From Methyloprofundus sp. (GTDB lineage Bacteria; Pseudomonadota; Gammaproteobacteria; Methylococcales; Methylomonadaceae), in NCBI GenBank assembly GCA_014859465.1, contig JACUUF010000029.1, positions 1 through 34,985 of the forward strand: a stretch of 34,985 bases of DNA. The letters are read 5' to 3'. Below the pieces are notes generated by a model. That model was given only the letters and a program-made list of their open reading frames with translations, made no database searches and had not been told where the DNA came from. This document shows, one piece after another, positions 24,414-33,618 of this stretch. A program made the position numbers and the translations under genes. The stretch's first letter is position 1. Each line of letters starts with the position of its first letter.

Positions 24414-26732
24414 ATGAGTAAAGACAATTCTAATCAAAATAATCCTGAAACTGAGGTTCGATTATCTATTTTAGGGATGCGTTGCGCAGGTTGTATTGGT
24501 GCCGTAGAAACCGCCTTAAATTCTGTTGCAGGCGTAACTTCCGTTGAAGTCAATTTTGCAGATCATTCTGCTGTAGTAAAAGGCAATGTTGACCCTGAAT
24601 TGATGAAAAAATCACTGAAGGACTCAGGCTATGACGCCGCAGTTATGGAGGGGTTTGAAGACCCTAGCGAACAAGAAGAGCAGGAAATGGTGCGTTATCG
24701 TCAGTTAGTGCGTAAGGCCGCGGTTGCTGGCGTATTTGGCGTGCCCTTAATGATTGTTGGTCATTTTGGCGGTGTACCCGATATCGGTTCGGCAACGGGT
24801 AGTTGGTTTTGGCCTGAGGTTGCTTTAATTACCCTGGGTATCTTATTTTATTCCGGCGGCCATTTTTTCGTCGGTGCAGTTAAGGCGCTGAAAGCAGGTC
24901 AGGCGAATATGGATACCCTTATCGCCTTGGGCACCGGATCTGCTTGGGTGTATTCTTGTGTCGTGATTGATTATTCTGAATATTTACCTTCTTTATCGGC
25001 GCATGCTTATTTTGAAGCGGCCATTATTATTCTGGCTTTTCTTAATTTTGGCGCTGCATTAGAAACTAAAGCTCGGGGAAAAACCTCGAGCGCGATTCGC
25101 GCTTTAATTGGCTTACAGCCGCGTACCGCTCGGGTGCTAAGAGACGGGCAAGAAATTGATATTCCAATTGAACAGGTCGGATTAGGTGAAACGCTGAGAA
25201 TACGCCCAGGCGAAAAAATTGCTGTTGATGGTATATTGGTCGAAGGTCATTCTAACGTTGATGAGTCGATGCTGACAGGTGAGGCTTTACCGGTTGAGAA
25301 GGTTGTAGGCTCTACGGTTGCCGCTGGAACGATGAATCAGCAAGGCAGTTTTATGTATCAAGCAACGCGTATTGGCCGTGATACGGCGTTAGCACAAATT
25401 ATTAAAAGTGTGCGTCAAGCACAAAGTAGTAAGCCTGAACTCGCTAAATTAGCCGATAAAATTGCCAGCATTTTTGTACCGGTTGTTGTACTGATTGCTA
25501 TTTTAACTTTTATTATTTGGAGTATTTGGGGCCCTGATCCTGCTTTAGGCTATGCTTTTGTTACCGCAATGACCGTCTTGGTTATTGCTTGTCCTTGTGC
25601 TTTAGGGCTAGCAACGCCGATTTCAGTGATGGTGGCGGTCGGTCGTTCGGCGCAATCTGGCATCTTGATTCGTAATGGTGATGCTTTGCAAACAGCGGGT
25701 AAAATAACCAGTTTAGTACTGGATAAAACCGGAACTGTGACGGAAGGTAAGCCAACGGTCGCCACTATCGAAGCCTATGCGAATTACACGCAAGATGAGG
25801 TGTTGCAATTAGCGGCAAGTATCGAAAAAGGGTCTGAGCATCCATTAGCCTCAGCAATTATGAATGCTGCCCAAGCAAAGCAATTAAAGCTAGCGCGTGC
25901 CAAGCAATTTCATGCCGTTGCTGGGCATGGTGTATCTGCGCTAATTAAAGAGCAAGTCGTTCTGTTTGGTAATGAAGCCTTGATGCAAGAAGAAAGCATT
26001 GATTGCGCGGCATTTAAAGCCACTATGCTAAATTTGGCTGAGCAAGGGCAAACGCCTATGTTATTGGCTGTTGATGGCCAGATTGCTGGTATTATTGCTG
26101 TAGCTGATCCAATTAAAGCCGATTCAGCTACAGCGATTGCACAATTACAAGAACAAGGCATACGCGTATTAATGGTCACCGGTGATAATAGCGTGACTGC
26201 GCAAGCAATTGCCAAACAAGCCGGCATTACTGAAGTACGCGCTCAAGTTTTACCACAAGATAAAGCCGCTATTGTGCAAGAGCTACAACAAGCGGGTCAG
26301 ATTGTCGGTATGGTCGGTGATGGTATTAATGATGCGCCCGCTTTAGCGCAAGCCGATGTCGGTATTGCTATTGGTACAGGAACCGATGTCGCTATAGAAA
26401 GTGCTGATATTGTGATTCTGCAAGGCTCATTATTAAAAGTACCCGAAGCCATGTTACTTTCCAAAGCAACGGTGTCTAATATAAAGCAAAACCTATTTGG
26501 TGCGTTTATTTATAATGCCTTAAGTATTCCAATTGCCGCTGGCTTGTTGTATCCCGTCTTTGGCATTTTATTAAGCCCAATGATTGCCAGTGCCGCGATG
26601 GCGATGTCTTCTGTTACGGTGGTTACCAATGCGAATCGCTTACGCTGGATGGATTTGAACGCCATTGAAAAAATGGATTATAAACAGCAGGTTTTAGATT
26701 TAGTGGCGGCTTTTAAAAAGAGTTTGGCTTAA
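24414..26732 (+). CDS. copA: Copper-translocating P1B-type ATPase CopA
   Basis: A 772-residue inner-membrane Cu(I)-exporting ATPase. In order: one N-terminal HMA domain ([12 protein letters not shown], Cys24 and Cys27), two extra helices, two more, the actuator domain with [11 protein letters not shown], the CPC ion site (Cys393-Pro-Cys395, in [11 protein letters not shown]), the phosphorylated Asp437 in [11 protein letters not shown], the HP motif in [10 protein letters not shown], and the hinge [14 protein letters not shown]. The last helix pair carries the [11 protein letters not shown] and [16 protein letters not shown] stretches that mark the copper subgroup. It is co-transcribed with the small chaperone and ends in a strong terminator at 26757. 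Confidence 0.95.
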   Translation: MSKDNSNQNNPETEVRLSILGMRCAGCIGAVETALNSVAGVTSVEVNFADHSAVVKGNVDPELMKKSLKDSGYDAAVMEGFEDPSEQEEQEMVRYRQLVRKAAVAGVFGVPLMIVGHFGGVPDIGSATGSWFWPEVALITLGILFYSGGHFFVGAVKALKAGQANMDTLIALGTGSAWVYSCVVIDYSEYLPSLSAHAYFEAAIIILAFLNFGAALETKARGKTSSAIRALIGLQPRTARVLRDGQEIDIPIEQVGLGETLRIRPGEKIAVDGILVEGHSNVDESMLTGEALPVEKVVGSTVAAGTMNQQGSFMYQATRIGRDTALAQIIKSVRQAQSSKPELAKLADKIASIFVPVVVLIAILTFIIWSIWGPDPALGYAFVTAMTVLVIACPCALGLATPISVMVAVGRSAQSGILIRNGDALQTAGKITSLVLDKTGTVTEGKPTVATIEAYANYTQDEVLQLAASIEKGSEHPLASAIMNAAQAKQLKLARAKQFHAVAGHGVSALIKEQVVLFGNEALMQEESIDCAAFKATMLNLAEQGQTPMLLAVDGQIAGIIAVADPIKADSATAIAQLQEQGIRVLMVTGDNSVTAQAIAKQAGITEVRAQVLPQDKAAIVQELQQAGQIVGMVGDGINDAPALAQADVGIAIGTGTDVAIESADIVILQGSLLKVPEAMLLSKATVSNIKQNLFGAFIYNALSIPIAAGLLYPVFGILLSPMIASAAMAMSSVTVVTNANRLRWMDLNAIEKMDYKQQVLDLVAAFKKSLA

Positions 26733-26756
26733 GTAACACCTTTAATTAAAACATCG

Positions 26757-26795
26757 CAGCTAACAGCCCAGATTAGGGTTGTTAGCTGTTTTTTT
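26757..26795 (+). terminator. Intrinsic terminator after copA
   Basis: CAGCTAACAGCCC (26757-26769) pairs over 13 bp (one G-U) with GGGTTGTTAGCTG (26776-26788) around loop AGATTA, followed by seven T. It begins 24 bp after the copA stop. The lpxD start is only 17 bp after the T-tract. Confidence 0.93.
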
Positions 26796-26811
26796 ATAAG
26801 GAACAGAGAGA

Positions 26812-27861
26812 ATGTTAATGCAGTTAGCAGCTATTCAGCAACAGGTGGGTGGGGAGTTAGTTGGCGATAAAAATGCCGTGGTAATGGCCGTGAATTCTTT
26901 AGATTTGGCGGTTGCGGGTGATATTTCTTTCGCAGAAAATGATAAATACTTAGAGGCAGCACAACAAAGTAATGCCTCGATTCTGATTGTGCCTAAAAGT
27001 TTTCCTGAATTGCCAGGTAAAAATGTTTTAAAAGTAGATAAGCCTAAAGAGACCTTTATCGGCATTATGATGCTGTTTGATCAATCTGAGCCTAAATTTT
27101 CTGGCATTCATGCCACGGCTGTTATTGCGCAAGAGCAGGTCACTATCGCCGCTAATGTTGCACTTGGCGCACATGTCTGTATTCAGGATAATGTCACGAT
27201 CGGTACCGGCACATCGATTGATGCCAATACCTTTATTGGTCATGATGTCGTGATAGGTGAGAATTGTCGTATTGGCCCGAATGTTTCCATTTTGTCTAAA
27301 GTGACCTTAGGTAATAATGTCATTATTCATTCAGGAACTGTGATTGGCGGTGATGGCTTTGGTTATTTTTGGGATGGTCAGCAGCAGAAAAAAGTGCCGC
27401 AATTAGGCGGAGTGCTAATTGAAGATAATGTCGAGATTGGCTGTAATGTTTGTGTCGATAGAGCGACTTTTGGCGTAACCCGTATCGGTAAAGGGACAAA
27501 GATCGATAACCTAGTACAGATTGCGCATAATAATACGATTGGTGAGCATTGTATTATTGTTTCTCATGTTGGCTTGTCGGGTAGTGTTACTTTAGGCAAA
27601 CGTGTGACTTTAGCGGGGCAGGTCGGTATTGCTGACCATATCACTATGGGGGATGGCTCAACAGCCGCGGCCAGAACGGGTATATCCAAAGACGTACAGC
27701 CAAATCAAGTAGTTTGGGGCGCACCTAATCGACCAATTAAACAAGTAATGCGTGAAATGGCCAGTATTCCTAAATTGCCGGCCTTATTAGGGCAGGTGAA
27801 AGCTATTTTAAAACGCTTGGCTGAAGTTGAGCAGAAGTTAGAAAGTTTAGATAAAAAATAA
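26812..27861 (+). CDS. lpxD: UDP-3-O-acylglucosamine N-acyltransferase LpxD
   Basis: Third step of lipid A synthesis: adds a 3-hydroxyacyl chain to the amine of UDP-3-O-acylglucosamine. The 349-residue protein has the N-terminal uridine-binding domain and a long left-handed beta helix of hexapeptide repeats (about 100-290), then a C-terminal helix. The catalytic His is His239 in IAHNNTIGEH, the same number as in E. coli when ATG 26812 is used (another ATG follows at 26818). A GAGAG/AAGGA ribosome site is present. It stands alone, away from fabZ, lpxA and lpxB, and directly behind the copA terminator. Confidence 0.96.
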   Translation: MLMQLAAIQQQVGGELVGDKNAVVMAVNSLDLAVAGDISFAENDKYLEAAQQSNASILIVPKSFPELPGKNVLKVDKPKETFIGIMMLFDQSEPKFSGIHATAVIAQEQVTIAANVALGAHVCIQDNVTIGTGTSIDANTFIGHDVVIGENCRIGPNVSILSKVTLGNNVIIHSGTVIGGDGFGYFWDGQQQKKVPQLGGVLIEDNVEIGCNVCVDRATFGVTRIGKGTKIDNLVQIAHNNTIGEHCIIVSHVGLSGSVTLGKRVTLAGQVGIADHITMGDGSTAAARTGISKDVQPNQVVWGAPNRPIKQVMREMASIPKLPALLGQVKAILKRLAEVEQKLESLDKK

Positions 27862-27873
27862 ACAGGCAAGACG

Positions 27874-27914
27874 TGGTTTTAGCCCGCCTTGCATGCATAT
27901 GCGGGCTAAAACCA
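27874..27914. repeat. REP-like hairpin between lpxD and lnt, copy B
   Basis: TGGTTTTAGCCCGC (27874-27887) and its perfect reverse complement (27901-27914) form a 14-bp stem with a 13-nt loop. Copy A near 22891 shares GGGCTAAANCCAGACC. A third, weaker copy (GCGGACTAAAATCC) lies at 27961-27974. No U-tract, so not a typical terminator. Confidence 0.75.
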
Positions 27915-27996
27915 GACCCTACCTCGCTTGAAAATGAAAGCTATCAATTCGCTTATGCTAGCGGACTAAAATCCCCCTTACTTTAGAGTCATAACA

Positions 27997-29556
27997 ATGA
28001 GTTTAAAAACTCCGTGGTTACTGCCCATCTTATCCGGCATTTTAATCGGCACCAGCTATATTCCTTTTCCACCTTGGGCTTCCTTGTTTGCCTTTATTCC
28101 TCTTTGGATTTTCTGGGCGCAGCAAACGCGGCTACGCAATGTCATACTTAGCGGCGTTTTAGCCACTTTCGTCTTTACTTTAATTGGCTTCAATTGGGTT
28201 ACTTATCTATTGCATGAATTTGCCCATTTGCCATGGTTTGTAGCGGTCTTAGGCATGGTCTTATTTGCGCTGATCGCGCATTTATTCGTCCCCGTTGCGG
28301 GAATCTTCTGGTTTATCGGCTATAAACAAAAGCTCTATACTGGCTGGCAATCTATCTTGGTTATGAGCTTGTTTACGGCTTTAAGCTTGTGGGCACTGCC
28401 GATGCTGTTTAAATGGAACTTCGGCTATGCGTGGTATGGGGTGCAAATGCCGGTTTACCAATTGGCTGAATATATAGGCTTTAGTGGTCTGAGTATGCTC
28501 ACGATACTCGCGAATGTGCCTTTGTATTTTGCATGGCAAAGCAGACATAATAAAGCGGCAAGAAATAAAATATTGCTGCGTTTTATTACTGTTTTTACGA
28601 TGTTGAATGCTTTTGGTTTAAGCGCTAAAGCCTTTTTGCCTAAGCCAGATGCTGCTTTTAATGCCTTGTTGGTGCAAGCGAATATCGGTAATGCAGAGAA
28701 AGTTGCGGCCGAATTTGGGCGTGGCTTTTACAGTAAAATTATTCAACAATATCAAGAGGCCACCGATGCCGGTTTGCGCGCTCATGCGGGTAAATCAATT
28801 GATTTTATCTTGTGGTCCGAAACCGCATTCCCCGCCTTGTTAAATGATCAATATCAAAACAGCGATTATGCGCAGCAATTAATTCAATATGTGCATGATC
28901 GGCGCGTGCCATTAATTACTGGCTCGTATGCCAAAGACATGCAAACCGGCTTAATCACCAACTCTTTATTTACCTTAAATGCACAAGGTGAAGTACAGTC
29001 ACCTTATTACAGTAAATCGATTTTATTAGCCTTTGGTGAATTTCTGCCGGGAGAAGCATACTTTCCAGTATTGAGAGAGTTATTACCGATGGTCGGTAAT
29101 TTTGGTCGGGGTGCGGGCCCAACTGAGTTATTGACGCTGAATAACTATAAAATAGGCCCACAAATCTGTTATGAAAGTTTGTTCCCTGATTTTTCCAAAT
29201 CTCTAGCAGATTTAGGCGCGCAATTTATTGTTAATGTCACCAACGATTCTTGGTACGGCACATGGCAAGAGCCGTATCAGCATATGATTATGACCTTGGC
29301 GCGTGCAGTAGAAACGCGTCGCCCGTTAGTGCGTGTGACTAATACAGGTATTTCTACCGTGGTATTAGCCTCAGGGCAAATATTACAGCAATCACCTATG
29401 CATCAGGCCTGGGCAGGATTGTATGAAGTGCCGTATTTAATAGCACCTAAAGCGACCTATTACCAACAGAATTTTTGGTTAATGCCGAGTTTGTTGTGGG
29501 GCTTGTTAATGTTGCTGTTGTTGAGTGGAGCGTGGGTTCGGTTAGAGAGGGGGTGA
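27997..29556 (+). CDS. lnt: Apolipoprotein N-acyltransferase
   Basis: A 519-residue inner-membrane enzyme that adds the third acyl chain to the N-terminal Cys of lipoproteins before Lol export. The N-terminal part has about six to seven helices. The periplasmic nitrilase-type domain bears the catalytic triad: Glu275 (LWSETAFP), Lys340 (YYSKSILLAFGEF) and Cys391 (PQICYESLF). A final helix is at about 495-515. All key residues are intact. Start ATG 27997 has only a weak ribosome site. It is downstream of lpxD with a hairpin between, and not beside the usual ybeX. Several lipoproteins in this window (SBP1, SBP2, MlaA, the DUF2959 protein) would be its substrates. Confidence 0.95.
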   Translation: MSLKTPWLLPILSGILIGTSYIPFPPWASLFAFIPLWIFWAQQTRLRNVILSGVLATFVFTLIGFNWVTYLLHEFAHLPWFVAVLGMVLFALIAHLFVPVAGIFWFIGYKQKLYTGWQSILVMSLFTALSLWALPMLFKWNFGYAWYGVQMPVYQLAEYIGFSGLSMLTILANVPLYFAWQSRHNKAARNKILLRFITVFTMLNAFGLSAKAFLPKPDAAFNALLVQANIGNAEKVAAEFGRGFYSKIIQQYQEATDAGLRAHAGKSIDFILWSETAFPALLNDQYQNSDYAQQLIQYVHDRRVPLITGSYAKDMQTGLITNSLFTLNAQGEVQSPYYSKSILLAFGEFLPGEAYFPVLRELLPMVGNFGRGAGPTELLTLNNYKIGPQICYESLFPDFSKSLADLGAQFIVNVTNDSWYGTWQEPYQHMIMTLARAVETRRPLVRVTNTGISTVVLASGQILQQSPMHQAWAGLYEVPYLIAPKATYYQQNFWLMPSLLWGLLMLLLLSGAWVRLERG

Positions 29557-29669
29557 TGCATTTAATTACCTGATCTAGTCGCCTAGATTTTCTGTGGTAA
29601 CCCAATATTGCACCGAATGATTACATTAACGCAGTACAAACGAATGCAATACCGATGTGATTGCCTTGC

Positions 29670-29689
29670 GTGCGCCGTCCTTGGCGCAC
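29670..29689. repeat. Stem-loop after the rubredoxin gene
   Basis: GTGCGCC/GGCGCAC (7 bp, loop GTCCTT), 8 bases past the rubredoxin stop on the minus strand and convergent with lnt. It may end the rubredoxin transcript, though no U-tract follows. Confidence 0.4.
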
Positions 29690-29697
29690 TAAAGCAT

Positions 29698-29871
29698 TTA
29701 GCTAATCATCTTTTTGAACATGATTTTCATAGCGCCACAACGATCACACTCCCAATCATCAGGTACATCAGCCCACAGAGTTCCCGGAGGAATTCCATTT
29801 TTAGGGTCGCCTAATGCTTCGTCATAGATATGACCACAGGTTTTACATTTATACTTATTAAATTCGGCCAT
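29698..29871 (-). CDS. Rubredoxin
   Basis: A 57-residue iron protein that carries single electrons through an Fe(Cys)4 site. Both ligand pairs are visible, CKTCGHIYD (from Cys9) and CDRCGAM, with the family core NGIPPGTLWADVPDDWECDR (split, about 25-44). The usual second knuckle reads CPxCG; here it is CDRCG, and the tail AMKIMFKKMIS is more basic than usual. The start at ATG 29871 is set by AAGGA 7 bases upstream; a longer frame to 30000 is not supported by length. It stands alone on the minus strand. The partner (for example an alkane hydroxylase or oxygen-reducing flavoprotein) is not in the window. Confidence 0.9.
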   Translation of the reverse strand: MAEFNKYKCKTCGHIYDEALGDPKNGIPPGTLWADVPDDWECDRCGAMKIMFKKMIS

Positions 29872-30099
29872 TTTTATATCCTTGGTTAGGTTAAGAAATA
29901 TGATTAAAATAAAATCAAGACTTAATTGTAACGCACAAATCTGCTTTAACGCGGAAAAAAAACGCGGTATTCTGAATAGAATATGCCTGGATAAACGCAC
30001 GCAATCTAAAAACTTTGTCGTTTGGGTTAGATTATCTAGAGAAACGTAGATAACGTAACCCAGAATTTGCTTGATTTACAGCTAAAAGGTCGTCAAATT

Positions 30100-31644
30100 A
30101 TGACAGCTCTATTGATAAAATCGCTGCAAAACCCTGCGCTGTATCCGCATACAGTGGATAGTTTTAAGCTGATTGAAACGCATATTTCTTGGGTGCTTTT
30201 AACGGGCTCTTATGCCTATAAAATCAAAAAGCCTGTGGATTTGGGTTTTTTGGATTTTTCCTCTTTGGCTCAGCGCGAGCATTATTGCCGAGAAGAATTG
30301 CGCTTAAATTCACGTTTGGCTCCCAATATTTATCTGGAAGTCATTGCTATTTCTGGCAAGGCAACACAGCCACAGCTTGAAGGGATGGGTGTCGCGATTG
30401 AATATGCGGTTAAAATGCGCCAATTCCCGCCAGATAATACTTTTGATCATTTACTGCTTGCTGGGCTTTTAGATGGTGTGCATATACAGCAAACGGCAAT
30501 TATCATTGCTGATTTTCATGCGCAATTACCCTCAGCTAATGCAAATACCTTATTTGGTCATCCTGCTAGCATTTTATTACCGGTTCAAGAGAACTTTAGT
30601 CAAATTGAACAGCTGGCTAATATAGATAAGCCAAGTATTCTCCACTCATTAAAGCGTTGGAGCGCACAGCAACACGCTAAACTAAGATCTATTTTTACCC
30701 AGCGCAAACAAGCGGGATTTATTCGCGAATGTCATGGTGATTTACATCTGGGCAATCTCGCTTTAATTGAGGATCGGGTTGTGCCTTTTGATGGTATTGA
30801 ATTTAATCCCGCTTTATATTGGATTGATGGCATAAGTGAAGTTGCTTTTCTGGTGATGGATTTGCAAAGTAAACAGCGCCATGATCTTGCCTATCAGTTT
30901 CTCAATACTTATTTTTGGCAAACGGGCGATTATTCAGGGCTGAAATTATTACGCTTTTATCTGGTTTATCGGTCGATGGTGCGCGCTAAAGTTGAGGCGA
31001 TTCGTGCGCATCAGAACGCCTCAGAGGAGGAGCGGCAACAAGCTTTAAGTCGTTATCATAATTATCTACAATTAGCACAGAGCTACACTCAGCTAGAGCC
31101 ACCCATGCTTATTATTATGCAGGGCGTATCGGGCTCCGGCAAAAGCTGGTTAGCTGAGCAAATAATTAACCGGTATCAGATCATCAGCTTACGTTCAGAT
31201 GTAGAGCGTAAACGATTACACAAACAATATGTCATCAGTGACGAGCAGTATAGCGCTGAAAATCGTAATAAAATTTATCAACATTTATTAACTATCGCCA
31301 AGGATATTTTGCAGGCAAAGTATAGTGTATTGATCGATGCTACGTTTTTAGCGCAGCAGCAGCGAGCAATTTTTTTACAGTTAGCTGAGCAATGTAAAGC
31401 GTCCTTTATCATTATTCATACCCAGGCCGATCAGGCTACTTTGCTTCAGCGCATTGATCAGCGTAGCTTACAGGCTGATAATGTGTCTGATGCGACGCAA
31501 GCCGTACTAGATAATCAGCAGAGCAGTCAGCAGGCATTAAGCGCTAATGAATTGCAATACAGTATTGCGGTTAATACCGCTAAGGCTGGTGATTTAGATA
31601 AGTTGTGGAGGTTTATCGATTCTGTGTGGCAACGGGGGCAGTAA
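30100..31644 (+). CDS. APH-like / AAA P-loop fusion kinase
   Basis: A 514-residue protein with two kinase domains. The N-terminal half is aminoglycoside-phosphotransferase-like: LLTGSYAYKIKKPVDLGFLDF near 30-50, catalytic loop HGDLHLGN (212-219) and metal-binding FDGIEFNP. The C-terminal part is a small-molecule P-loop kinase domain with Walker A GVSGSGKS (342-349) and a VLIDATF strand. This combination (COG2187 with COG0645) is known in many proteobacteria but has no assigned substrate. ATG 30100 has AAAGG 10 bases before it; a TTG 30067 start is possible but less likely. It seems to be a single-gene unit, convergent with the DUF2058 gene. Confidence 0.85.
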   Translation: MTALLIKSLQNPALYPHTVDSFKLIETHISWVLLTGSYAYKIKKPVDLGFLDFSSLAQREHYCREELRLNSRLAPNIYLEVIAISGKATQPQLEGMGVAIEYAVKMRQFPPDNTFDHLLLAGLLDGVHIQQTAIIIADFHAQLPSANANTLFGHPASILLPVQENFSQIEQLANIDKPSILHSLKRWSAQQHAKLRSIFTQRKQAGFIRECHGDLHLGNLALIEDRVVPFDGIEFNPALYWIDGISEVAFLVMDLQSKQRHDLAYQFLNTYFWQTGDYSGLKLLRFYLVYRSMVRAKVEAIRAHQNASEEERQQALSRYHNYLQLAQSYTQLEPPMLIIMQGVSGSGKSWLAEQIINRYQIISLRSDVERKRLHKQYVISDEQYSAENRNKIYQHLLTIAKDILQAKYSVLIDATFLAQQQRAIFLQLAEQCKASFIIIHTQADQATLLQRIDQRSLQADNVSDATQAVLDNQQSSQQALSANELQYSIAVNTAKAGDLDKLWRFIDSVWQRGQ

Positions 31645-31767
31645 GTTTAAATAAAACGTTATTTTTGTTGGCTTGGTACTTTTTTCAGCCCAGCATTTAT
31701 TCGTGCAATGCGTCGGCTTATGAAAAGAGCTAAGCCAACCTGCAAAAAAAGCTACAGCCTTACACGC

Positions 31768-32319
31768 TTACCACATCAAATCATCAGGGATTTGGAAGTC
31801 GGCATAAGGATCATCGCCGGTATTAATTGCTTCCTGATCTTTATCATTCATGACCAAGACATAGCTAGGATCGCGTTGCTTGATTTTTTCGGCAACCTGC
31901 GCAGGGACGAGATCGTAACTGGAGTCATATTTGACAATGGCTAATTTGCCATTACTGATATGTTTCAGTGTGGCTTCGCTGACATAAATCTTTTTGACAA
32001 TATTATGGTCTGAGAAATTATAAGCTATGGCATCATCGCCTTTGGCTTTTGCTTGGGCATTTTCTTTGATTAATTGTTTGATCTGGGCAAGAATCGCTTT
32101 TTCCTCAGCTTCGGCCTTTTTTTGTAGATTTAAGTCCCGGTCTTTTGCTTGTTTTTCAGCGAGTGCTTGTTGCGCAAGTAGGGTTGCTTCGTCAGTTTGT
32201 GTGGTTTTACTGTTGCGTTGTTGCTTGGTTTGTTTATACTTTCCTTTTTTTACTTGATTCGCTTTGCTTTTATCAATAAGACCTGAGTTTAACAGTTGGT
32301 CTTGTAATGAAATTGCCAT
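31768..32319 (-). CDS. DUF2058 (YaiL-like) protein
   Basis: A 183-residue cytoplasmic protein of the DUF2058 family. The N-terminal SLQDQLLNSGLIDKSKANQV (4-23) is followed by a highly charged Lys/Gln/Glu/Ala-rich segment (about 25-90) likely forming a long helix or coiled coil. The C-terminal domain holds YNFSDHNIVKKIYVSE and the VPAQVAEKIKQRD motif. The charged helix suggests nucleic-acid or ribosome contact, which is inference only. Divergent from lpxB, with a 91-bp gap for both promoters. Confidence 0.87.
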   Translation of the reverse strand: MAISLQDQLLNSGLIDKSKANQVKKGKYKQTKQQRNSKTTQTDEATLLAQQALAEKQAKDRDLNLQKKAEAEEKAILAQIKQLIKENAQAKAKGDDAIAYNFSDHNIVKKIYVSEATLKHISNGKLAIVKYDSSYDLVPAQVAEKIKQRDPSYVLVMNDKDQEAINTGDDPYADFQIPDDLMW

Positions 32320-32410
32320 ACTTAATGCCTTTTTGCAGTCTGATAGAAGGTGTTAGTAAATTATAGTGTAATCGTGTTGTTTTTTAAATAGTATCGGAGT
32401 GGTCGCGTCT

Positions 32411-33559
32411 ATGAGTCATTTGTCCAAGAAAATCATGCTGGTGTCTGGAGAGTCCTCGGGCGATCAACACGCAGCAAATTTATTTCTTGAGCTAAAAAAA
32501 CGTTGCCCAGATATTCAAGGTATCGGCATGGGTGCTAAGAAAATGGCCGCAGCCGGTATTGATCTACGGTATGACTCGTCAACCTTAGGCGTCATTGGCG
32601 TTATCGAGGTAATTAAACGTTATGCTGAAATCCATCGCGCCTTAAAGGCTATGCAGCAGTTATTACTTGAGCAGCGTCCTGATTTATTGATCTGTGTCGA
32701 TTATAAAGAGTTTAATTTTAAGCTGGCTACTTTCGCTAAGAAACACGGGATAAAAGTGCTGTTTTACGTCAGCCCTCAAATTTGGGCATGGCGGCCGGGA
32801 CGCGTGGTTAAATACGGTAAAGTTATTGATATGATGGCGGTTATTTTTCCGTTTGAAGTGCCTTTTTATGAAAAAGAAAATGTCCCAGTACGTTATGTCG
32901 GGCATCCTTCGGTCGATAAAGTACACGCCAAACGGAGCAAAGTAGCTGATTTTCAAGCGTTTGATTTAGTAAAGGATCAGCCAGTCATTGGTATTCTGCC
33001 AGGTAGTCGTACTGATGAGATTAAGCGTATGTTGCCGATTATGCTGCAAGCTGCTGAGAAAATACAAAAAGCGATACCAGGCGTGCAGTTTGTTTTACCC
33101 CAAGCGGATTCAGTCAGCGATGAATTATTGCAAGCCTCTTTTCAGCATTCCCGCGTGCCAGTGAAAGCTATTAAAAATCAGTTCTATGATGCGGTACAGT
33201 GCTGCGACGCGGTGATGACGGTATCGGGAACGGCGACGTTGGAAATTGCACTATTAACGGTGCCGATGTTGGTTGCTTATAAATTGTCTGCGCTTACCTA
33301 TTTATTAGCTAAAATCTTAGTGGAGACTGAGTTTATTGGTTTGCCTAATATTATTGCGGGTAAGTCGGTGGTGCGCGAGTTTATTCAACATGAAGCTACG
33401 CCGCAAAACTTAGCCGCCGAGATTTTACATATTTTGCGCGATAAAGAATACGCGGCATCTATACGCGAAGGTTTAAGAACGGTGCAGCTTGAAATAGGTG
33501 CGGGCGGTGGTTCGGAGAATATGGCTGAATTAGCGCTGGAGATGTTGCAAGAAAAATAA
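32411..33559 (+). CDS. lpxB: Lipid-A-disaccharide synthase LpxB
   Basis: Membrane-associated family 19 glycosyltransferase that joins UDP-2,3-diacylglucosamine with lipid X to make the lipid A disaccharide. With ATG 32411 it has 382 residues, the same as E. coli; a GTG at 32399 overlaps the GGAG ribosome site and is rejected. Signature stretches are MLVSGESSGDQHAANL near the N-terminus, LICVDYKEFN, FYVSPQIWAWRPGR and the UDP-binding part ILPGSRTDEIKRMLP, then SGTATLEIAL. Complete. Stands alone, 5 kb from lpxD and without lpxA or rnhB; followed by a bidirectional terminator. Confidence 0.96.
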   Translation: MSHLSKKIMLVSGESSGDQHAANLFLELKKRCPDIQGIGMGAKKMAAAGIDLRYDSSTLGVIGVIEVIKRYAEIHRALKAMQQLLLEQRPDLLICVDYKEFNFKLATFAKKHGIKVLFYVSPQIWAWRPGRVVKYGKVIDMMAVIFPFEVPFYEKENVPVRYVGHPSVDKVHAKRSKVADFQAFDLVKDQPVIGILPGSRTDEIKRMLPIMLQAAEKIQKAIPGVQFVLPQADSVSDELLQASFQHSRVPVKAIKNQFYDAVQCCDAVMTVSGTATLEIALLTVPMLVAYKLSALTYLLAKILVETEFIGLPNIIAGKSVVREFIQHEATPQNLAAEILHILRDKEYAASIREGLRTVQLEIGAGGGSENMAELALEMLQEK

Positions 33560-33571
33560 TACCGCAGGCAC

Positions 33572-33600
33572 AAAAAAGCCCAGTAGAACTGGGCTTTTTT
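33572..33600. terminator. Bidirectional terminator between lpxB and the yccA-like gene
   Basis: AAAAAAGCCCAG and CTGGGCTTTTTT form a perfect 12-bp stem with loop TAGAA, with T-runs at the 3' side on both strands. It sits 13 bp after the lpxB stop and 19 bp from the convergent gene's stop, so it serves both. Confidence 0.95.
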
Positions 33601-33618
33601 GCGCGGCTAGATGATTAA

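Noticed and set aside
29872..30000. N-terminal extension of rubredoxin
   Set aside because: The family starts right at the ATG 29871 with AAGGA before it; the upstream residues have no family resemblance.
30067..30099. TTG-initiated extension of the fusion kinase
   Set aside because: The extra 11 residues have no support, and ATG 30100 has a ribosome site upstream.
31667..31739. GTTGGCTT/AAGCCAAC inverted repeat between the kinase and DUF2058 genes
   Set aside because: The arms are 57 bp apart with no U-tract; it could be chance, so it is not listed as a terminator.
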